The position numbers were made by a program, and so were the translations under genes. The notes beneath the pieces are model-generated. The model made no database searches. It saw nothing but the letters and a program-made list of their open reading frames with translations, and was not told where the DNA came from. A DNA stretch of 19,071 nucleotides, taken from NCBI GenBank assembly GCA_017628675.1, contig JAGBYS010000227.1, positions 1 to 19,071 of the forward strand, read 5' to 3'. The stretch is from Tidjanibacter sp. (GTDB lineage Bacteria > Bacteroidota > Bacteroidia > Bacteroidales > Rikenellaceae). Shown here piece after piece: positions 17,069 to 19,071 of the stretch (its first letter is position 1; every line of letters begins with the position of its first letter).

Positions 17069-17872
17069 ATGAAATTCTTTAAATTTCTTGCACTTTCTGT
17101 AGCTGCCCTTTCGATGGTAGCTTGTGGTACTGACAAACCCACCGATGAGCCCGGTCCCGATGGTCCCGGCTTCATCACCCAGGAGTATGTAAAGGTTTAC
17201 TCGGATGTTTCGGCAACCGGTTGGGAGGCCGTTGGCGTTTGGGCTTGGAACCTCGAGGACCAGTCGAACTACACCGGTGGCACTTGGCCCGGCGCTCAGC
17301 TCACCGAGGTTGAGAGCGTAGACGGCAAGAGCTACTATGTATGGAATGCTCCCAAGGAGCTTGCAGGTCAGACCATCGGTTTCATCGTTAACGACTTTGG
17401 TGTTGGCGAGCAGACCGTTGACCTGAATGTTACTCTCAAGGCTGAGGGTACCTTTGTAGTTCTCACCGAGAAAGGTGCTGATGGCAAATGGTTGGCAAGC
17501 ATCGACGGCGCTGAGGTTGAGGTTCCCGAGCCCGAGCCTGAGCAGCCCGCTCCTTCGATGAACCTCGCAGACCACACCTGGGGTGTTATCGGTTCGTTCA
17601 CCGACTGGTCGACCGACATCGCAATGACCATCACCGACGGTTGGGCAGTTGCTAGCTTCGACGCTCCCGAGAACGCTGAGTTCAAAGTTCGCGCTGACGG
17701 TGCTTGGACCGACAGCTACGGTGTTGAGGACAACTCGAACCTCCCCGTTGATGGCACCGAGTTCGACGCTATCTACAACAAGGGCAACCTCAAAGTTGCT
17801 GAGGCTGGTAACTACACCCTTTCGTTCACTGTGAACGGTGAGGTTGGTACCTTCAAGCTCAAAAAGAACTAA
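17069..17872 (+). CDS. SusE/SusF-like surface lipoprotein with two starch-binding-type modules
   Basis: 267 aa. SPII signal with SMVAC puts the lipid on C19, followed by an acidic/Pro/Gly-rich tether. Module 1 (about 38-148) has W60 in WAW and the segments GGTWPGAQL and YYVWNAP, resembling CBM26-like modules. A PEPEPEQPAP linker (152-161) leads to module 2 (about 168-267: WGVIGSFTDW, GWAVASF, FKVRADGAW, NLKV, GNYTLSF), which looks like the C-terminal modules of SusE/SusF. It likely holds starch at the surface without catalysis. It is short compared with SusE (about 390 aa) and SusF (about 485 aa), and it is the only SusE/F-type gene here. It ends the susCD operon, with terminator hairpins just after its stop. 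Confidence 0.85.
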   Translation: MKFFKFLALSVAALSMVACGTDKPTDEPGPDGPGFITQEYVKVYSDVSATGWEAVGVWAWNLEDQSNYTGGTWPGAQLTEVESVDGKSYYVWNAPKELAGQTIGFIVNDFGVGEQTVDLNVTLKAEGTFVVLTEKGADGKWLASIDGAEVEVPEPEPEQPAPSMNLADHTWGVIGSFTDWSTDIAMTITDGWAVASFDAPENAEFKVRADGAWTDSYGVEDNSNLPVDGTEFDAIYNKGNLKVAEAGNYTLSFTVNGEVGTFKLKKN

Positions 17873-17895
17873 TCTGTTCGGCCATTAGGACCGAC

Positions 17896-19071
<1,176 letters not shown>

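Overview
The window carries a starch/maltooligosaccharide utilisation locus (Sus-type PUL) from a Bacteroidota bacterium. The evidence is a SusC/SusD pair, SPII lipoproteins, a GH97 SusB-type enzyme, A-rich leaders without Shine-Dalgarno sequences, and promoters matching the Bacteroidales pattern TTTG-N19/20-TAnnTTTG. The coding DNA looks GC-rich (above 50%) with AT-rich gaps, which would suit an Alistipes-like member of the order. The genus is inference only.

Layout. Positions 1-559 hold the 3' end of a phosphoglucosamine mutase gene. It converges, across a bidirectional terminator (589-627), on a minus-strand operon at 2795-649: a 117-aa four-helix membrane protein of unknown function, a LytS-type histidine kinase and a LytTR response regulator. 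The last two overlap by ATGA. A 278-bp divergent control region (2796-3073) follows. Then, all on the plus strand: an MFS sugar transporter (3074-4429), a 1135-aa surface GH13 lipoprotein (4465-7872), a periplasmic neopullulanase-like GH13 (7905-9743) and a cytoplasmic CBM20-GH77 4-alpha-glucanotransferase (9761-12064). A 178-bp control region carries a perfect 26-bp palindrome over a -10-like element. It precedes susC (12243-15308), susD (15330-17006) and a compact two-module SusE/F-like lipoprotein (17069-17872). Two hairpin terminators close that unit. A GH97 alpha-glucosidase gene (18016 onward, cut by the window end) follows under its own promoter.

How the genes work together (inference from families and signal peptides). 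The GH13 lipoprotein and the SusD and SusE/F-like proteins bind and trim starch at the cell surface. SusC imports oligosaccharides through the outer membrane. The GH13 neopullulanase and GH97 enzyme cut them in the periplasm. The MFS protein carries products across the inner membrane, and the GH77 enzyme processes maltooligosaccharides in the cytoplasm. No SusR-type regulator is present in the window; the divergent LytTR system is the only visible candidate regulator.

Most notable: two copies of a repeated module appear to be inserted inside the C-terminal beta domain of the surface GH13 enzyme; the susC palindrome; a near-total absence of the tetranucleotide CATG across the window; and the three-gene sensor operon with an uncharacterised membrane protein.
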